Positions 9,637 through 19,501 of a DNA stretch of 64,000 bases are shown one piece after another. Within the stretch, counting starts at the first letter, position 1; every line of letters starts with the position of its first letter. Source of the stretch: Hyphomicrobiales bacterium. Lineage in GTDB: Bacteria > Pseudomonadota > Alphaproteobacteria > Rhizobiales > Beijerinckiaceae. Under the pieces are notes generated by a model that did not search any database, was not told the DNA's origin, and saw only the letters and a list, made by a program, of their open reading frames with translations. The stretch lies in assembly GCA_019247605.1 (NCBI GenBank), contig JAFBAS010000100.1, positions 1 through 64,000 on the forward strand, written 5' to 3'. Made by a program: the position numbers and the translations under genes.

Positions 9637-11132
9637 CCCGGCTTGCGGTCATGGCCGCCGATGGTCGTCGAACGGGCGAAAGGCGTCGCGGAAGCTTCGG
9701 CAGCAATGAGCGCATTCGAGCGCGCAAGGGCGCGAGCGGGCGCGATGGTTGCTGCAAGGTCGATCGCCCTCGCTTTACGGGAAAGGACGCGCGCAAGAGC
9801 CGAGAAGGCAAGCGCCACCGCGATCGCGACGCAGGGCATGGCCGTGATCTGAAAACGGGGAATGTTGAGAGAAACGAGCGCGTGGAAGACTTCGTTGTAG
9901 ATGCCGACGGACAAGAGAAGAATTTTCAGCGTTTCGCCTCGCCGCCAGCTTCGCCACGTCGCAAAGAACAATGCCGGAATTCCGATGAGCGCAAATTCAT
10001 CGATCCAAAACCCCCTGTAGAGCACGGGAAATATCGTGGCCGCATAGGCGAGCGGATGCTCTGAGATCTCCCCGATCACCTCGCGCTCGATTCTGGCGCT
10101 CGCCGCGAGAATATCGATATGCTCGGCTGTTGCGAGGGCCTCGACGCGTCCGTTGTAGCGATCTTGACCGCCCAGGAAAAAGCCGTCCGGTTCCTCGAGG
10201 CCGAGCGGGGCCGTGAGCTCGGGCCCAAAGAGCCGCCGGGCCAGGCCAGGGCCGGGGCCGCGCGTCCAGTAGATGAAAGACGCCACGTATTGCGTCGGCG
10301 TCATGTGGTCGAGCGCCTCCCGCGTGCTCAGCATGAGGCCGGCGCGGTTGTCGGTGATACGCAATTCCCCCGAGACGGCAAAATTGCGAAGCACCCAGCC
10401 GCCGACCAGGACGGCGTAGACACAGGTGACGAGGCCGAGAATGCGGAGTTTGCTTCGGACGTCCGTCGGACGAGCGAAGATCCACAAAAACGCGCCAAGT
10501 CCGGCGAGAACCGAATAGGGCAAAAACACCGCTTTGGTCAGCGTCAATGCCGAAAGGGCCGTGGCGAATAAGCTCCAGCGCGCGGCGCACCTCGTGCCCC
10601 AGGCGAAACTGAACGCCAGCATCGTCGCGACGACAAGAAACATCGCGAGCCGGTCGGAGACCGGATCTTGCCAGAAGCGGTTCATGTGAAGATTGAGGAG
10701 CGTGTAGCCGGCGGCGACGAGCGAGGCGCTCATGCTTCCCGTCACGCGAAAGGCGAGGAGGAACAGCAACACGCCGCTGAGCTCGACGAGCATGAGGTTC
10801 GCGAGTGACGCCAAGCGAAACTGAGCGAGATCACAGCTTCCCACATGGCGCGCGCATTCGGGCGTATAGGCGCCGAGCCCCGGATCGACGCTCATCAGCG
10901 CGGCGGCAAAGAGAGGATAGCCGGGCTCGCGTCCGATTCCCGGCGCAACCTCGGCTGCGGTCGGGTCGCGAGCAAATACGCGGTGATGAGCGAGATGGTA
11001 GGCGGTCGCGAGATAATCGGGAGCATCGCCGCCGGTGAAATTGGCAGGCTTGCTCGTCGCGAGATTCATGGCAACGCTCAAGAGGAGCATGGCCAAAAGC
11101 GCCCCGACGGGCCATGCTCTTGCAAAGCGCAT
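9633..11132 (-). CDS. Polytopic membrane protein, putative GT-C-like glycosyltransferase
   Basis: 499 aa, many TM segments, N-terminal NFTGGDAPDYLATAYHLAH acidic motif; overlaps the acyltransferase by 4 bp. Confidence 0.6.
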   Translation of the reverse strand: MRFARAWPVGALLAMLLLSVAMNLATSKPANFTGGDAPDYLATAYHLAHHRVFARDPTAAEVAPGIGREPGYPLFAAALMSVDPGLGAYTPECARHVGSCDLAQFRLASLANLMLVELSGVLLFLLAFRVTGSMSASLVAAGYTLLNLHMNRFWQDPVSDRLAMFLVVATMLAFSFAWGTRCAARWSLFATALSALTLTKAVFLPYSVLAGLGAFLWIFARPTDVRSKLRILGLVTCVYAVLVGGWVLRNFAVSGELRITDNRAGLMLSTREALDHMTPTQYVASFIYWTRGPGPGLARRLFGPELTAPLGLEEPDGFFLGGQDRYNGRVEALATAEHIDILAASARIEREVIGEISEHPLAYAATIFPVLYRGFWIDEFALIGIPALFFATWRSWRRGETLKILLLSVGIYNEVFHALVSLNIPRFQITAMPCVAIAVALAFSALARVLSRKARAIDLAATIAPARALARSNALIAAEASATPFARSTTIGGHDRKPG

Positions 11133-11360
11133 GGCCGGAAATGAACCTTGCGAGACCTCGCAGTCTAGTTAGCTTCGCGCAGGTCGCGATCAATTATCTG
11201 TGAGGCGATCTCAACGATAATAAGGCCCGAGCCGAAGTCGAACACTCGGCCGATGGGCAGGGCGAGAACGTGGCGCCGGCTCTGCCGGCTTCACCGTGGC
11301 GCGGCAGCACGGTCTTGTGCCGCCGCTCCGGCAAAAAGCGGACCTGTCTTCGACGCCGTT

Positions 11361-12539
11361 TCAGCGCTCGACGCACATGGCGATGCCCATGCCGCCGCCG
11401 ATGCACAAGGTGGCGAGTCCCTTCTTCGCGTTGCGACGGCCCATCTCGTAAAGAAGCGTCGTGAGCACGCGAGCGCCCGAGGCGCCGATCGGATGACCGA
11501 TCGCGATGGCACCACCGTTCACGTTGACCTTGGACGTATCGAGGCCGAGATCCTTGTTCACCGCGAGCGCCTGGGCCGCGAAGGCTTCGTTGGCCTCCAC
11601 GAGGTCGAGGTCGCCGATTTTCCACCCGGCCTTCTCGAGGGCCTTGCGCGAGGCCGGAATCGGCCCCGTTCCCATCACGGCGGGATCGACTCCGGCAGTC
11701 GCCCAGGAGACGATCCGGGCGAGCGGCTTGAGGCCGCGCTTCTTCGCGTTCTCGGCCGTCATCAGGACCACTGCCGCGGCGCCGTCATTGATCCCGGAGG
11801 CGTTGGCCGCGGTTACCGAGCCCTCCTTCGAGAAAGCTGGTCGCAGCTTGGTCATCGCATCGTAGGTGGCGCCATGGCGGATGTATTCGTCGTTCTCGAC
11901 GACGACGTCGCCCTTGCGGCTCTTCACTGTCACGGGGACGATCTCATCCTTGAAGCGCCCGGCTTTTTGGGCGGCCTCGGCTTTGTTCTGCGAATGGGTG
12001 GCGAACTTATCCTGGTCTTCGCGGGTGATTTGCCATCGCGCCGCGACATTCTCGGCCGTGTTGCCCATATGGTAGCCGTTGAAGGCGTCGATGAGCCCGT
12101 CCTTCAGCATAGTGTCGACGAATTTCGTGTCGCCCATTTTCGTGCCGTTGCGCAGATGGGCCGCGTGCGGCGCCATGGACATCGATTCCTGGCCACCGGC
12201 CACGATGATGTCGGCATCGCCATTGGCGATCTGCTGCATGCCGATCGCGACGGCGCGCAAACCCGAGCCGCAAAGCTGATTGAGGCCCCAGGCGGTCTTC
12301 TCTTGCGGCACGCCGGCCTTCATGGCGGCTTGGCGCGCGGGATTTTGCCCCTCACCCGCGCTCAGGATCTGCCCGAGGATCACCTCGTCGACCTCGTCGG
12401 GCTTGACCTTCGCACGCTCGAGCGCGGCCTTGATCGCGACTGCACCGAGCTCATGGGCCGGCAAATTGCCGAAAGCGCCATTGAAGCTTCCGACCGGCGT
12501 GCGTGCCGCCGCGACGATGACGATGTCCTTATCCGACAT
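11361..12539 (-). CDS. phaA: Acetyl-CoA acetyltransferase (beta-ketothiolase)
   Basis: [24 protein letters not shown]...[15 protein letters not shown]...[21 protein letters not shown]...[15 protein letters not shown]. Confidence 0.96.
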   Translation of the reverse strand: MSDKDIVIVAAARTPVGSFNGAFGNLPAHELGAVAIKAALERAKVKPDEVDEVILGQILSAGEGQNPARQAAMKAGVPQEKTAWGLNQLCGSGLRAVAIGMQQIANGDADIIVAGGQESMSMAPHAAHLRNGTKMGDTKFVDTMLKDGLIDAFNGYHMGNTAENVAARWQITREDQDKFATHSQNKAEAAQKAGRFKDEIVPVTVKSRKGDVVVENDEYIRHGATYDAMTKLRPAFSKEGSVTAANASGINDGAAAVVLMTAENAKKRGLKPLARIVSWATAGVDPAVMGTGPIPASRKALEKAGWKIGDLDLVEANEAFAAQALAVNKDLGLDTSKVNVNGGAIAIGHPIGASGARVLTTLLYEMGRRNAKKGLATLCIGGGMGIAMCVER

Positions 12540-12900
12540 GAAACTCTCCCATTGAGAAGGCCCTCAAGCCTGAAATCTTCGCAATCATCCCCTGTCTGTC
12601 GAAATCCGGTGCGGAATTCCGTCTACTCGGAACATCCGTCAGGTGAACTCCTCTCGTCGGCGCCGCGCGAATATTCGCCCGCTCTCGCGGATAGTAAGGC
12701 GCCGAACCGGCTGGCCGTGACAAAGAGCAACGCGCTACGCCACGATCCCTCTATGTGATGAATTTCGTGCCCGGACGCAACCAGCACCTCGTGTTTTCTG
12801 CGCGGAACCTCTCCTGCGAACCGGCTCCGGGCGGTTTGCCGGCCTCGCTGGCGCGCATTAGCCCATGCATCATGCATTTGCAGTCGATGAGACGTGATGC

Positions 12901-13575
12901 TTGAATGCCCTGATGACGAAGAATGATCCCGGGGCACAGGACAAGGCCAAGCCCGACGAGAAGGCCCAGGCCGCGAAAGGCCCGGTCGCCATCAAGAAAT
13001 ACGCCAATCGCCGCCTCTACCACACCGGGTCGAGCGAATACGTCACCCTCGAAGATCTCGCCCGCATGGTGAAGGCGGGCGAGGATTTCGTCGTCAGCGA
13101 TGCCAAGACCGGCGAGGATTTGACGCGCTCTGTGCTCGCCCAGATCATCTTCGAACAGGAGAACAAGGGGCAGAATCTCTTGCCGATCACCTTCATGCGC
13201 CAGCTCATCCGCCTTTATGGGGATAGTCTCGAGGCGCTGGTGCCGCAATATCTCGATTTCTCGCTTGAAAGCCTGATCAGCAATCAACAGAAGCTGCGCG
13301 AGCAATTCACCCAAGCGCTGGGACAGACGCCCTTCGCACTACTCGAGGAGCAGACGCGGAAGAACATGGCCGCCTTCGCCAACGCGTTGCGCATGATGTC
13401 TCCCTTCGCCATGGCCGGCGGGGAAGTGCCGGCCGATACGCCGTCCCGCAAGGGCGAGCGACCCGACGAGATCGAGGAGATGCGACGCGAGATGGACCGG
13501 ATGCGCGAGCGGCTCGAGCGCCTGGCGCCGAGCACCAAGCCCTCGGGGAACGAGCCCCCCGGATCGAAGAGCTGA
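12901..13575 (+). CDS. phaR: Polyhydroxyalkanoate synthesis repressor
   Basis: IKKYANRRLYHTGSSEYVTLEDLARMVKAGEDFVVSDAKTGEDLTRSVLAQIIFEQE, PHB/PHA accumulation regulator domain; start may be 12913. Confidence 0.94.
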   Translation: MNALMTKNDPGAQDKAKPDEKAQAAKGPVAIKKYANRRLYHTGSSEYVTLEDLARMVKAGEDFVVSDAKTGEDLTRSVLAQIIFEQENKGQNLLPITFMRQLIRLYGDSLEALVPQYLDFSLESLISNQQKLREQFTQALGQTPFALLEEQTRKNMAAFANALRMMSPFAMAGGEVPADTPSRKGERPDEIEEMRREMDRMRERLERLAPSTKPSGNEPPGSKS

Positions 13576-13581
13576 GGGGCG

Positions 13582-16500
13582 CTATTCGGCCGCGACCTTG
13601 AAGGCCGCAAGTGGAGGCGTCGCGGGAAGCGTGGCTCGGTTCTCCGGAAGGACCGGCTGCACGTCAAGGCTCTTGCGGAACCAGAGCGCGTAGAGCGCCG
13701 GCAGGAAGAGCAGCGTGAGGAACGTCGCGACGAAGAGGCCGCCCATGATGGTCGTCGCCATCGGACCCCAAAAGGCGCTCTCCGAAAGCGGGATCATCGC
13801 CAAAATGGCGGCGAGTGCCGTGAGGATCACGGGTCGAGCCCGGCGCACTGTCGCCTCGACGATCGCCTCGCGGCGCGTGTGACGACCCGAGCTTACATCG
13901 GCCTCGATCTGATCGACGAGGATCACCGCGTTGCGCATGATCATGCCGGCGAGCGCGATGAGGCCGAGCAGCGCCACGAAGCCGAACGGCCTGTCGGACA
14001 GATTGAGCGCGAGCGAAGCCCCGATGATGCCGAGCGGCGCGGTGAGGAAGACCAGGAAGAGCCGCGAGAAGCTCTGCAGCTGCACCATGAGCACGCCGAG
14101 CATGAGCACGAACATCACCGGGAAAAGCTTGAAGATCGAGGCATTGGCTTTCCCGGATTCCTCGACGGCGCCGCCCGTATCGATGCGATAACCGGCGGGA
14201 AGCGCATCGACGATCGGCTTGAGCTTCGCGAGAAGCGCATTCGTCACATCCGGGGGCTGCACGCCGTCGATCGTCTGGGCGCGCACCGCGAGCTCCATGT
14301 CGCGGTTCCAGCGCCAGATCAGCGGCTCTTCGGAGGTGCGCTCGATCTTCACGATCTGCGCGAGCGGCACCGCGTGGCCGTTGCGCGCCGTGATCGTGAG
14401 GTCCGCGACTTTCGCGGGATCGAGACGCTCGGAGCTTGCCGCGCGCCCGAGCACGGCAATCTTCTCCGTGCCGTCGCGGATAGTGGTGATGGTCGCGCCG
14501 TTGACCAGGAACTCGAGCCTCTCGGCGACGTCCTGCGGCGTCAAGCCGAGTGCGCGCGCACGATCCTGATCGACGACGAGACGCAGCGAAGGCTCCCGCT
14601 CGTTCCATTGCAAATTGGGATCGACGACGCGCGGGTCGGTGAGCATCACACGGCGCACGTCTTCGGCGATTTGGCGCAGCCGCAACGGATCGGTGCCGAC
14701 CACCCGGAACTCGACCGGATAATCGACCGGCGGACCGAAGTCGAAACGGGTGACGCGCACGCGCGCGCCGGAGAGCGCTCCTTCCGCGAGCGCCTTCTCG
14801 ATCTTCGCCTTGACGCGCTCGCGCGCTTCCACATCCGGCGGCAGGATCACGATCTGCGCATAGGCGCTGTCGGGGAGCTGCGGGTTGAGACCGAGCCAGA
14901 AGCGGGGCGAACCCTGCCCCACATAGGACGTGTAGGAGCGGATGTCCGGATCGCCGGCAATGATCTTCTCAGCCTCGCGAGCTGCCGCATCCGTCGCCTC
15001 GATCGATGTTCCGGCCGGCATGCGAATCTCGAAGAAGAGCTCAGGGCGATCGGAGGTGGGAAAAAACTGCTGCTGGACATGCCCGAAGGCGACAACCGCG
15101 ACGGCGAATATGCCAAGTGTCGCAAGCGTCACCATGCCGCGACGACGCACGCAAAAGTCGACGATTCGGCGCAAGAGATTGTAGCTGCGCGTCTGGTAGA
15201 TCGCTTCCGGATCCGCATGGACGCTCGCGAGCTTCTTGCGGTCGGGCAAGAGGAGGACGCCGAAGAGCGGGGTGAACAGCACCGCCACGACCCAGGAGGC
15301 GAGAAGCGCGATCGCCACCACCCAGAAGATGCCGCCCGCATATTCGCCGACCGCCGACACCGCAAAGCCGATTGGCACGAAGCCGATGGCAGTGACCAGT
15401 GTTCCGGTGAGCATGGGAAAGGCGGTCGAGGTCCATGCGAAGGCCGCGGCCCGTGCGCGCGACCAGCCCTGCTCCATCTTCACCACCATCATCTCGACCG
15501 CGATGATCGCATCGTCGACGAGAAGGCCGAGCGCGATGATCAATGCGCCGAGCGTGATGCGGTTGAGGTCCATCGCGAGACCGCTCATCACGAGCGCGAC
15601 GACGGCGAGGACCAGCGGCACCGAGGTCGCGACCACGATTCCGGTGCGCCAGCCGAGCGAGAGGAAGCTCACGCCGAGAACGATGACGAGCGCCTCGGCG
15701 AAGGAACGCAGGAACTCGAAGACGGCGCGGTCGACGACCGCCGGCTGATCCGCAATCTGCGTCACCTCGATACCGACCGGCATCGTGGCGAGATGCGCAT
15801 CGAGCGCTTCCCTCACCTCCTTGCCGAAGGTGATGATGTTGGCACCCTTCGCCATGACGACGCCGACGCCCAGCGCCGGTTGCGAATCCTGGCGCACGAG
15901 GAAGTTCGGAGGGTCCGCATAGCCGGCCGACACCTTGGCGATGTCGCCGAGCGCGAAGGTAACGCCGTTCACCGAAACCGGCGTCGCCTTGACCGCTTCG
16001 ACGCCGTCGAGCGCGCCCGTCACGCGCAAGGGGATGTGCTGACCGTCGGTCTCGAAAGTGCCGGCCGCGGTCACGGCGTTCTGTTTGGCGAGGCTGTCGA
16101 AAACGGTCTGAGGCGCGATGCCGAGACTCGCGAGCTTCGCGGTGTCGAAATCGACGAAGATCGTCTGTTGCTGCGCGCCGTAGATATCGACCTTGGTGAC
16201 GTTCCGGACGCGCAACAACGTTTTCTTCAGGTCCTCGGCCGCGTCCTTGAGCTGCCGATAGGAGGCATTCTTGCCGGTGAGCATGAAGAGAAGGCTGTCG
16301 ACATCGCCGAATTCGTCATTGACGTCGGGCCCGACGAGGCCGGAAGGCAGGTCGGAGCGGATGTCGGTGAGCTTCTTGCGCAGCTGGTAGAAAAGCTCAG
16401 GCACGGCGCTTGGCGGCGTGTCATCCCGGAAGGAGAGCTGCAAGGCCATGAAGCCCGGCGTCACATAGGTGCGCGCCCGGTCGAAATAAGGAAGCTCCTG

Positions 16501-16770
16501 CAGCTTTTTCTCGATCGGGTCGGCGACCTGATCTTGCATCTCGCGCGAGGTGGCGCCAGGCCAGGTGGCGGTGACATTCGCGACCTTGATGGTGAAATTC
16601 GGATCCTCGGCTCGCCCGAGCCTGGTGTAGGCAAAAGCGCCGCCGAGCGCGAGCGCGATCACGAAAAAAAGCGCGAGCGAGCGGTGGGTTATCGCCCAGG
16701 CCGAGAGGTTGAAGCGGGAGCTTGCGGCCGCCTCATCGAGGCGGCGCGGCTCGAATGTGGACGGTTCCAT
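13582..16770 (-). CDS. RND efflux transporter permease (AcrB/MMPL-type)
   Basis: 1062 aa; AITHRSLALFFVIALALGGAFAYTRLGRAEDPNFTIKVANVTATWPGAT...GLLVDDAIIAVEMM...GLIALAGMIMRNAVILVDQIE. Confidence 0.95.
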   Translation of the reverse strand: MEPSTFEPRRLDEAAASSRFNLSAWAITHRSLALFFVIALALGGAFAYTRLGRAEDPNFTIKVANVTATWPGATSREMQDQVADPIEKKLQELPYFDRARTYVTPGFMALQLSFRDDTPPSAVPELFYQLRKKLTDIRSDLPSGLVGPDVNDEFGDVDSLLFMLTGKNASYRQLKDAAEDLKKTLLRVRNVTKVDIYGAQQQTIFVDFDTAKLASLGIAPQTVFDSLAKQNAVTAAGTFETDGQHIPLRVTGALDGVEAVKATPVSVNGVTFALGDIAKVSAGYADPPNFLVRQDSQPALGVGVVMAKGANIITFGKEVREALDAHLATMPVGIEVTQIADQPAVVDRAVFEFLRSFAEALVIVLGVSFLSLGWRTGIVVATSVPLVLAVVALVMSGLAMDLNRITLGALIIALGLLVDDAIIAVEMMVVKMEQGWSRARAAAFAWTSTAFPMLTGTLVTAIGFVPIGFAVSAVGEYAGGIFWVVAIALLASWVVAVLFTPLFGVLLLPDRKKLASVHADPEAIYQTRSYNLLRRIVDFCVRRRGMVTLATLGIFAVAVVAFGHVQQQFFPTSDRPELFFEIRMPAGTSIEATDAAAREAEKIIAGDPDIRSYTSYVGQGSPRFWLGLNPQLPDSAYAQIVILPPDVEARERVKAKIEKALAEGALSGARVRVTRFDFGPPVDYPVEFRVVGTDPLRLRQIAEDVRRVMLTDPRVVDPNLQWNEREPSLRLVVDQDRARALGLTPQDVAERLEFLVNGATITTIRDGTEKIAVLGRAASSERLDPAKVADLTITARNGHAVPLAQIVKIERTSEEPLIWRWNRDMELAVRAQTIDGVQPPDVTNALLAKLKPIVDALPAGYRIDTGGAVEESGKANASIFKLFPVMFVLMLGVLMVQLQSFSRLFLVFLTAPLGIIGASLALNLSDRPFGFVALLGLIALAGMIMRNAVILVDQIEADVSSGRHTRREAIVEATVRRARPVILTALAAILAMIPLSESAFWGPMATTIMGGLFVATFLTLLFLPALYALWFRKSLDVQPVLPENRATLPATPPLAAFKVAAE

Positions 16771-16782
16771 GGTCTGCCACCC

Positions 16783-17895
16783 TCACGCGCCAGCGCCGTT
16801 CACGGGGCGCACCGCATCACCGTCGTGCAGTTTCTGCACGCCGAGCGCGATCACGGCATCGCCCTCGGCGAGGCCCGACGAAATGATCGCGTCCTGTGCG
16901 TCGTAACCGGCGATCACCACCGGGCGGCGCACCAGTTCCTTGGTCTGCGGATCGATGACGAAGACGTTCGCGCCCTTGCCGTCGTCGAGAATGGCGCCGA
17001 GGGGGAGCCGCGCGACCGAGGGCGAGGCATCGATGATCGTCACGGTGGCGCTCATGCCGAGCTCGATCTGGTCGCCCGGATTGTCGAGCGTAAAGCGCGC
17101 CGGATAGGTCCGCGTCGCCGGATCGGCCGAGGGCGTGAGCTCGCGCAGTTTCGCCGCATAGACCTTGTCGGGTTGCGACCACAACGTGACGGTCGCCTGG
17201 CCGGTGCGGACGCGCTCGAGAAGCGCTTCGGGAATTGAGACATCGGCCTCGGGCTCCCCCGCATGGGCAAGGGTGACGACCGCCTGGCCTGAGGCCACCA
17301 CCTGACCGGGCTCGGCCAGGGTCGCGGTGACGACACCGTCGGCATCGGCGAGAAGCGTCGCGTAGGAGAGCGCGTTTTGCTGGAGCGTGACCGCTCTTTC
17401 GGCCTGCACGAACGCGCCGACCGCCTGATCGGCCGTCGCGCTCGCCTTGTCGAGATCGGAGGCGGTCGACCAACCCCTGGTGCGAAGGTGCGAGACCCGG
17501 TCTCGCTCGGCCACCGCCTGGTCGCGCGAGGCGCGAGCCGCGGAAAGCGCTGCTTCGCCCTGCTGCAGCTGCAGCTTCCAATCGGTCTGATCGAGAATGG
17601 CGAGCGGCTGGCCGGCTTTCACCACCGCGCCTCGATCGACGAGCCTTTGGGCGATCTTGCCGGTCACACGGAAACCGAGATTGCTTTCGACCCGCGCCCT
17701 GATGACGCCGACGAGATTTCGAGGCGCGACGGCGGGCGCAAAATGCGCCGTCACCACGAGAACGGGATGCTCAGCGCGGCTCGTGCTTTGCGCGGTCGGC
17801 TTGCCGCAGGCGGAAAGCGCCAAGGCCATTGCCCCGACAGCGAGTGTGGCAAGAACGACTGGGCGCCTCACGCGCTTGCGAATACCGTTCGGCAT
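16783..17895 (-). CDS. RND efflux periplasmic adaptor subunit
   Basis: Signal/lipobox-like N-terminus (ALALSACGK), HlyD-like LGFRVTGKIAQRLVDRGAVVKAGQPLAILDQTD. Confidence 0.93.
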   Translation of the reverse strand: MPNGIRKRVRRPVVLATLAVGAMALALSACGKPTAQSTSRAEHPVLVVTAHFAPAVAPRNLVGVIRARVESNLGFRVTGKIAQRLVDRGAVVKAGQPLAILDQTDWKLQLQQGEAALSAARASRDQAVAERDRVSHLRTRGWSTASDLDKASATADQAVGAFVQAERAVTLQQNALSYATLLADADGVVTATLAEPGQVVASGQAVVTLAHAGEPEADVSIPEALLERVRTGQATVTLWSQPDKVYAAKLRELTPSADPATRTYPARFTLDNPGDQIELGMSATVTIIDASPSVARLPLGAILDDGKGANVFVIDPQTKELVRRPVVIAGYDAQDAIISSGLAEGDAVIALGVQKLHDGDAVRPVNGAGA

Positions 17896-17897
17896 GA

Positions 17898-18533
17898 TCA
17901 GCCTCCCGATCCTGGAAGAGGAATGACGTCGCCGCTGTTTGCCCGCAGCCCGCGCACGAGCAGCCGCGCGAGGCCGCGGACCTTCACTTCGGAATCTTCT
18001 TCCGAGCAGTCGGCGATCATCGCCGGATGGAAGACACCGCAGCAGCCGAGCCCGAGAAGGTCCGCCAGAATTCCCGGTTCTCCGGCGGCGAACTCACCCG
18101 CTTCCATGCCTTCGCCGATCAGGCGCGCGAAGAGCGCCTTCATGAATTCGATGTGCTCCTCGATGGCCTGCCAATTCTCTTCCATGGCAACGGCCACCAT
18201 TTCGTGCACGGTCTGCTGATGCGTCAGGCGGGCCTTGTTGTGGGTGTGCACGGCGACGATGAGCTCTTCAAGCCGCCGTGAGGGCTTCCCCGGTTGCGCC
18301 GCGACGCTCTCGGCGAGCACGTGAAGCGCGCCGAGCATGCGCCGGCACAGCGCATCGTTGATCGCGCCTTTGGAAGGGAAGAAGCGATAGACATTCGCCG
18401 CCGACATGGACAACGACGCCGCAATATCGGCGACCGTTGTCTTCGAGTAGCCAATTCGCCGAAACAGCGATTCCGCAGCGTCGAGAATGAGCTCGCGGGC
18501 TTCGTCCGGTTCGTAGCGAGGCTTGATGCTCAC
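17898..18533 (-). CDS. TetR/AcrR family regulator of the RND operon
   Basis: ARELILDAAESLFRRIGYSKTTVADIAASLSMSAANVYRFFPSKGAINDAL; GTG at 18533 preferred over the track start (18575), which lies inside an operator-like palindrome. Confidence 0.88.
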   Translation of the reverse strand: MSIKPRYEPDEARELILDAAESLFRRIGYSKTTVADIAASLSMSAANVYRFFPSKGAINDALCRRMLGALHVLAESVAAQPGKPSRRLEELIVAVHTHNKARLTHQQTVHEMVAVAMEENWQAIEEHIEFMKALFARLIGEGMEAGEFAAGEPGILADLLGLGCCGVFHPAMIADCSEEDSEVKVRGLARLLVRGLRANSGDVIPLPGSGG

Positions 18534-18546
18534 CGACCTGATTCCT

Positions 18547-18580
18547 GATGAGTGATGATTTTCATTTATCATCACTCATC
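18547..18580. promoter_or_regulatory. Perfect 12-bp inverted repeat, candidate TetR operator
   Basis: GATGAGTGATGA-ttttcattta-TCATCACTCATC immediately upstream of the TetR-RND operon. Confidence 0.75.
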
Positions 18581-18784
18581 CGGATTTGTCAAGTATGACC
18601 AGCCTGATGCTTATTTTGTCGCATCTCTCTGGCTTCTCGGGGCTATTCTGGCCGCCCTTCGATCGGCGCGATAGTCGGAACCCAATTGGCGAGGGGTCGC
18701 GCGAGGCGCGCTGACGTTTTGGTGGTTTCTTCGAGCTGCTGCGTCGAACTTGGACACGGGGTCGAATGGAAGGAAAAGACTGGG

Positions 18785-19420
18785 ATGTACGCGCTCTATT
18801 ACTTTCCGGGGAACGCCAGCCTGTTTCCGCATATGGCGCTGCGGGAGATCGGGGCGGCTTTCGAATTGCGTCTCGTGGACCGAACAAAGGATGCGCAGAG
18901 GAGCGAAGAATACCTCAGGCTGAACCCAAACGGGCGGATTCCGGTACTGGTCGACGGCGACCTCGTGCTCTTCGAGACGGCAGCGATCGTGCTGCATCTC
19001 GTCGATCGGCACCCAAGGACCGGCCTCGCGCCGCCGCTCGGCACGCCTCAACGTGGCGAGTTCTACAAATGGATGGTTCACCTCACCAACACGCCGCAAG
19101 CCGAATACCGCGCCTGGTTCTACCCTTGGCAGCATGTCGCCGATCGCGCGATGGCCGGAAGCGTCAAGCAAGCGGCAGGCGAGCGCCTCGGCCGCATGTT
19201 TGATGTCATCGCTGAGCAATTGGGCGTAGGTCCGTGGCTTTTGGGCGAGCACTTTTCGGCAGCCGACCTCTTCCTCTTCATGCTCGTGAGGTGGGGACGC
19301 GAGATGCCGCACCCCCCACGCGATCGGCCGGAGCTCGCCGCCCATGCGGGCCGCGTGCTCGAGCGCCCGGCCGTGCAGGCGGCGCTCGAGGCCGAAGGGC
19401 TGAAGGCGCCGATCTTTTGA
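18785..19420 (+). CDS. Glutathione S-transferase family protein
   Basis: MYALYYFPGNASLFPHMALREIGAAFELRLVDRTKD...YLRLNPNGRIPVLVDGDLVLFETAAIVLHLVDRHP. Confidence 0.9.
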   Translation: MYALYYFPGNASLFPHMALREIGAAFELRLVDRTKDAQRSEEYLRLNPNGRIPVLVDGDLVLFETAAIVLHLVDRHPRTGLAPPLGTPQRGEFYKWMVHLTNTPQAEYRAWFYPWQHVADRAMAGSVKQAAGERLGRMFDVIAEQLGVGPWLLGEHFSAADLFLFMLVRWGREMPHPPRDRPELAAHAGRVLERPAVQAALEAEGLKAPIF

Positions 19421-19501
19421 TGACCGGCCTGACGTGCCATGCTCGACAGCCATTCGGGCATGGGCCCGAAACGTTGCGCAATCTCAAGCAAGTAGATCGA
19501 G

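Noticed and set aside
8507-9811. 434-aa minus-strand ORF overlapping the acyltransferase
   Set aside because: Alternate frame of the acyltransferase gene; Arg/Ala/Pro-rich with no domain
13879-17238. 1119-aa plus-strand ORF
   Set aside because: Antisense shadow of the RND permease/adaptor genes; charged, low-complexity translation typical of high-GC reverse frames
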